The position numbers were made by a program, and so were the translations under genes. The notes below the pieces were generated by a model, which worked only from the letters and a program-made list of their open reading frames with translations, was not told the origin of the DNA and made no database searches. Source: Pseudomonadota bacterium (GTDB taxonomy: Bacteria; Pseudomonadota; Gammaproteobacteria; Burkholderiales; Burkholderiaceae_B). Taken from it: a stretch of DNA of 6,339 bases. Shown here in pieces: positions 5,511-6,339 of the stretch. Each line of letters starts with the position of its first letter. Within the stretch, counting starts at the first letter, position 1. Location: assembly GCA_023389535.1 (NCBI GenBank), contig JAEWEH010000240.1, positions 1 through 6,339 on the forward strand. Reading direction: 5' to 3'.

Positions 5511-6339
5511 ATGGAGGCGCCGCGCAATACCTGGGCCAGGCAGGATATCGGCGGTTATCAGGCCGCGCACGCCATGGTCGATGTGTTGAAGGCGGCCGGC
5601 ATCTCTGAAATCTACGGGCAGAGCTGCCCGACAGCGCTCTTTCTAGCGGCTCGGCAAGCCGGAATACGACAGTACGGATATCGGACGGAAAACGCCGGCG
5701 TGGCCATGGCGGACGCCGCCGCGAGGGTCAGCCGCCGCATTGCCGTCGTGACTGCCCAGAATGGGCCTGCGGCGGCGCTGCTCGTGGCCGGGTTGGCCGA
5801 GGCGATGAAGGCGTCGGTGCCGCTGCTGGCTATTGTCCAGGAGGTGCCGCGAGCCGCCGCGGACAAGAACGCCTTCCAGGAGCTGGACCACGAGAAGCTC
5901 TTCGGCGCTTGCGCGAAATGGATACGCCGCATCGATCTGGCCGGCAGGGCGGCGGAATATGTATCGAAAGCGATACGTGAGGCGACAGGCGGGCGCCCCG
6001 GGCCCGTGGTGCTGCTGGTATCGCCCGATGTGCTGGTCGAGCCGGTCGCCCGCTTCGTCGCTGACTCCTTGGCGGAGCAGGGCTTCGGCCAGTATCCGCT
6101 CGACCGCTTTCAGCCGCCCCCCGGAAGCGTTCATCAACTGGCCGATCGCCTCGTCAGGGCCGAGCGGCCGCTGATCGTCGCGGGTGGAGGCGTCCACCAT
6201 TCGGATGCCGCCGAGGTATTGGCGCGCCTGCAGAATCTGGCAAAGGTGCCGCTGGCCACGACGAATATGGGCAAGGGGGCGATTGACGAGCATCATCCAT
6301 TGTCCATCGGCGTGATCGGCAATGCCATGGGCACACGTG
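5511..6339 (+). CDS. Second thiamine-diphosphate-binding acetolactate synthase-like enzyme, 3' end outside window
   Basis: An open frame from 5511 to the right edge gives 276 whole codons of an unfinished protein. Residues about 14-180 form the PYR domain: GYQAAHAMVDVLKAAGI (15-31), RTENAGVAMADAAAR (58-72) with E60 as the expected cofactor-activating glutamate, TAQNGPAAALL (81-91), AFQELDHEKLFG (121-132) and GRPGPVVLLVSPD (161-173). The central domain begins about residue 205 with RPLIVAGGGVHHSDA (219-233). The C-terminal pyrophosphate-binding domain is outside. It is a paralogue of the leftmost enzyme, sharing the FQE, AKW and PGPVVL segments, but differs at the active-site glutamate (TENAG against RHESG), so a different substrate is likely. 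Three in-frame ATGs exist at 5478, 5493 and 5511. The last is chosen because AAGGGG at 5499-5504 lies 6 bases before it; 5493 has AGGGGA only 2 bases away. It is divergent from the second LysR gene. Confidence 0.9.
   Translation, partial: MEAPRNTWARQDIGGYQAAHAMVDVLKAAGISEIYGQSCPTALFLAARQAGIRQYGYRTENAGVAMADAAARVSRRIAVVTAQNGPAAALLVAGLAEAMKASVPLLAIVQEVPRAAADKNAFQELDHEKLFGACAKWIRRIDLAGRAAEYVSKAIREATGGRPGPVVLLVSPDVLVEPVARFVADSLAEQGFGQYPLDRFQPPPGSVHQLADRLVRAERPLIVAGGGVHHSDAAEVLARLQNLAKVPLATTNMGKGAIDEHHPLSIGVIGNAMGTR

Noticed and set aside
5643..6296. 217-codon open frame antisense to the right ThDP gene
   Set aside because: The opposite strand encodes clear PYR-domain motifs throughout; the antisense translation is not recognisable.
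1..6339. Mobile elements, tRNA or rRNA genes, CRISPR arrays, phage remnants
   Set aside because: No transposase or integrase motifs, terminal repeats, cloverleaf-like sequences or regularly spaced repeats were seen on either strand.

Overview
The window looks like chromosomal DNA from a high-GC betaproteobacterium of the Burkholderiales, most likely an Alcaligenaceae member such as Bordetella or Achromobacter. The reasons are the GC-rich third codon positions, a Bug-family (tripartite tricarboxylate receptor) periplasmic binding protein sitting alone beside metabolic genes, and two LysR regulators next to small catabolic units. This assignment is inference from gene content; no rRNA or other marker is present.

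Layout, left to right: (1) 3-1106 on the minus strand, the N-terminal 368 residues of a thiamine-diphosphate (ThDP) enzyme of the acetolactate synthase-like superfamily, running off the left edge. (2) A 143-bp divergent intergenic region with nested inverted repeats. (3) 1250-2191 plus, a LysR regulator starting with GTG. (4) A 207-bp intergenic region. (5) 2399-3370 plus, a Bug solute-binding protein with a signal peptide and a strong Shine-Dalgarno. (6) 3400-4455 plus, an NAD-dependent D-2-hydroxyacid dehydrogenase, probably co-transcribed with the Bug gene. (7) 4445-5350 minus, a second, distantly related LysR regulator, whose 3' end overlaps the dehydrogenase by 11 bp. (8) A 160-bp divergent intergenic region with several palindromes. 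(9) 5511 to the right edge, plus, the N-terminal 276 residues of a second ThDP enzyme.

The most striking point is the near-mirror organisation. Each ThDP enzyme gene is divergent from its own LysR gene, and the two LysR/ThDP modules bracket a Bug plus D-2-hydroxyacid dehydrogenase pair. A reasonable but unproven reading is a locus for sensing or capturing an organic acid (Bug), interconverting a 2-hydroxy and a 2-oxo acid (dehydrogenase), and cleaving or ligating 2-oxo acids (ThDP enzymes), with two transcriptional inputs. A 10-bp element occurs in inverted orientation in the first divergent promoter and upstream of the Bug gene, which would fit one LysR protein controlling both. The substrate cannot be read from the sequence. 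I found no mobile element, RNA gene, CRISPR array or clearly new system.
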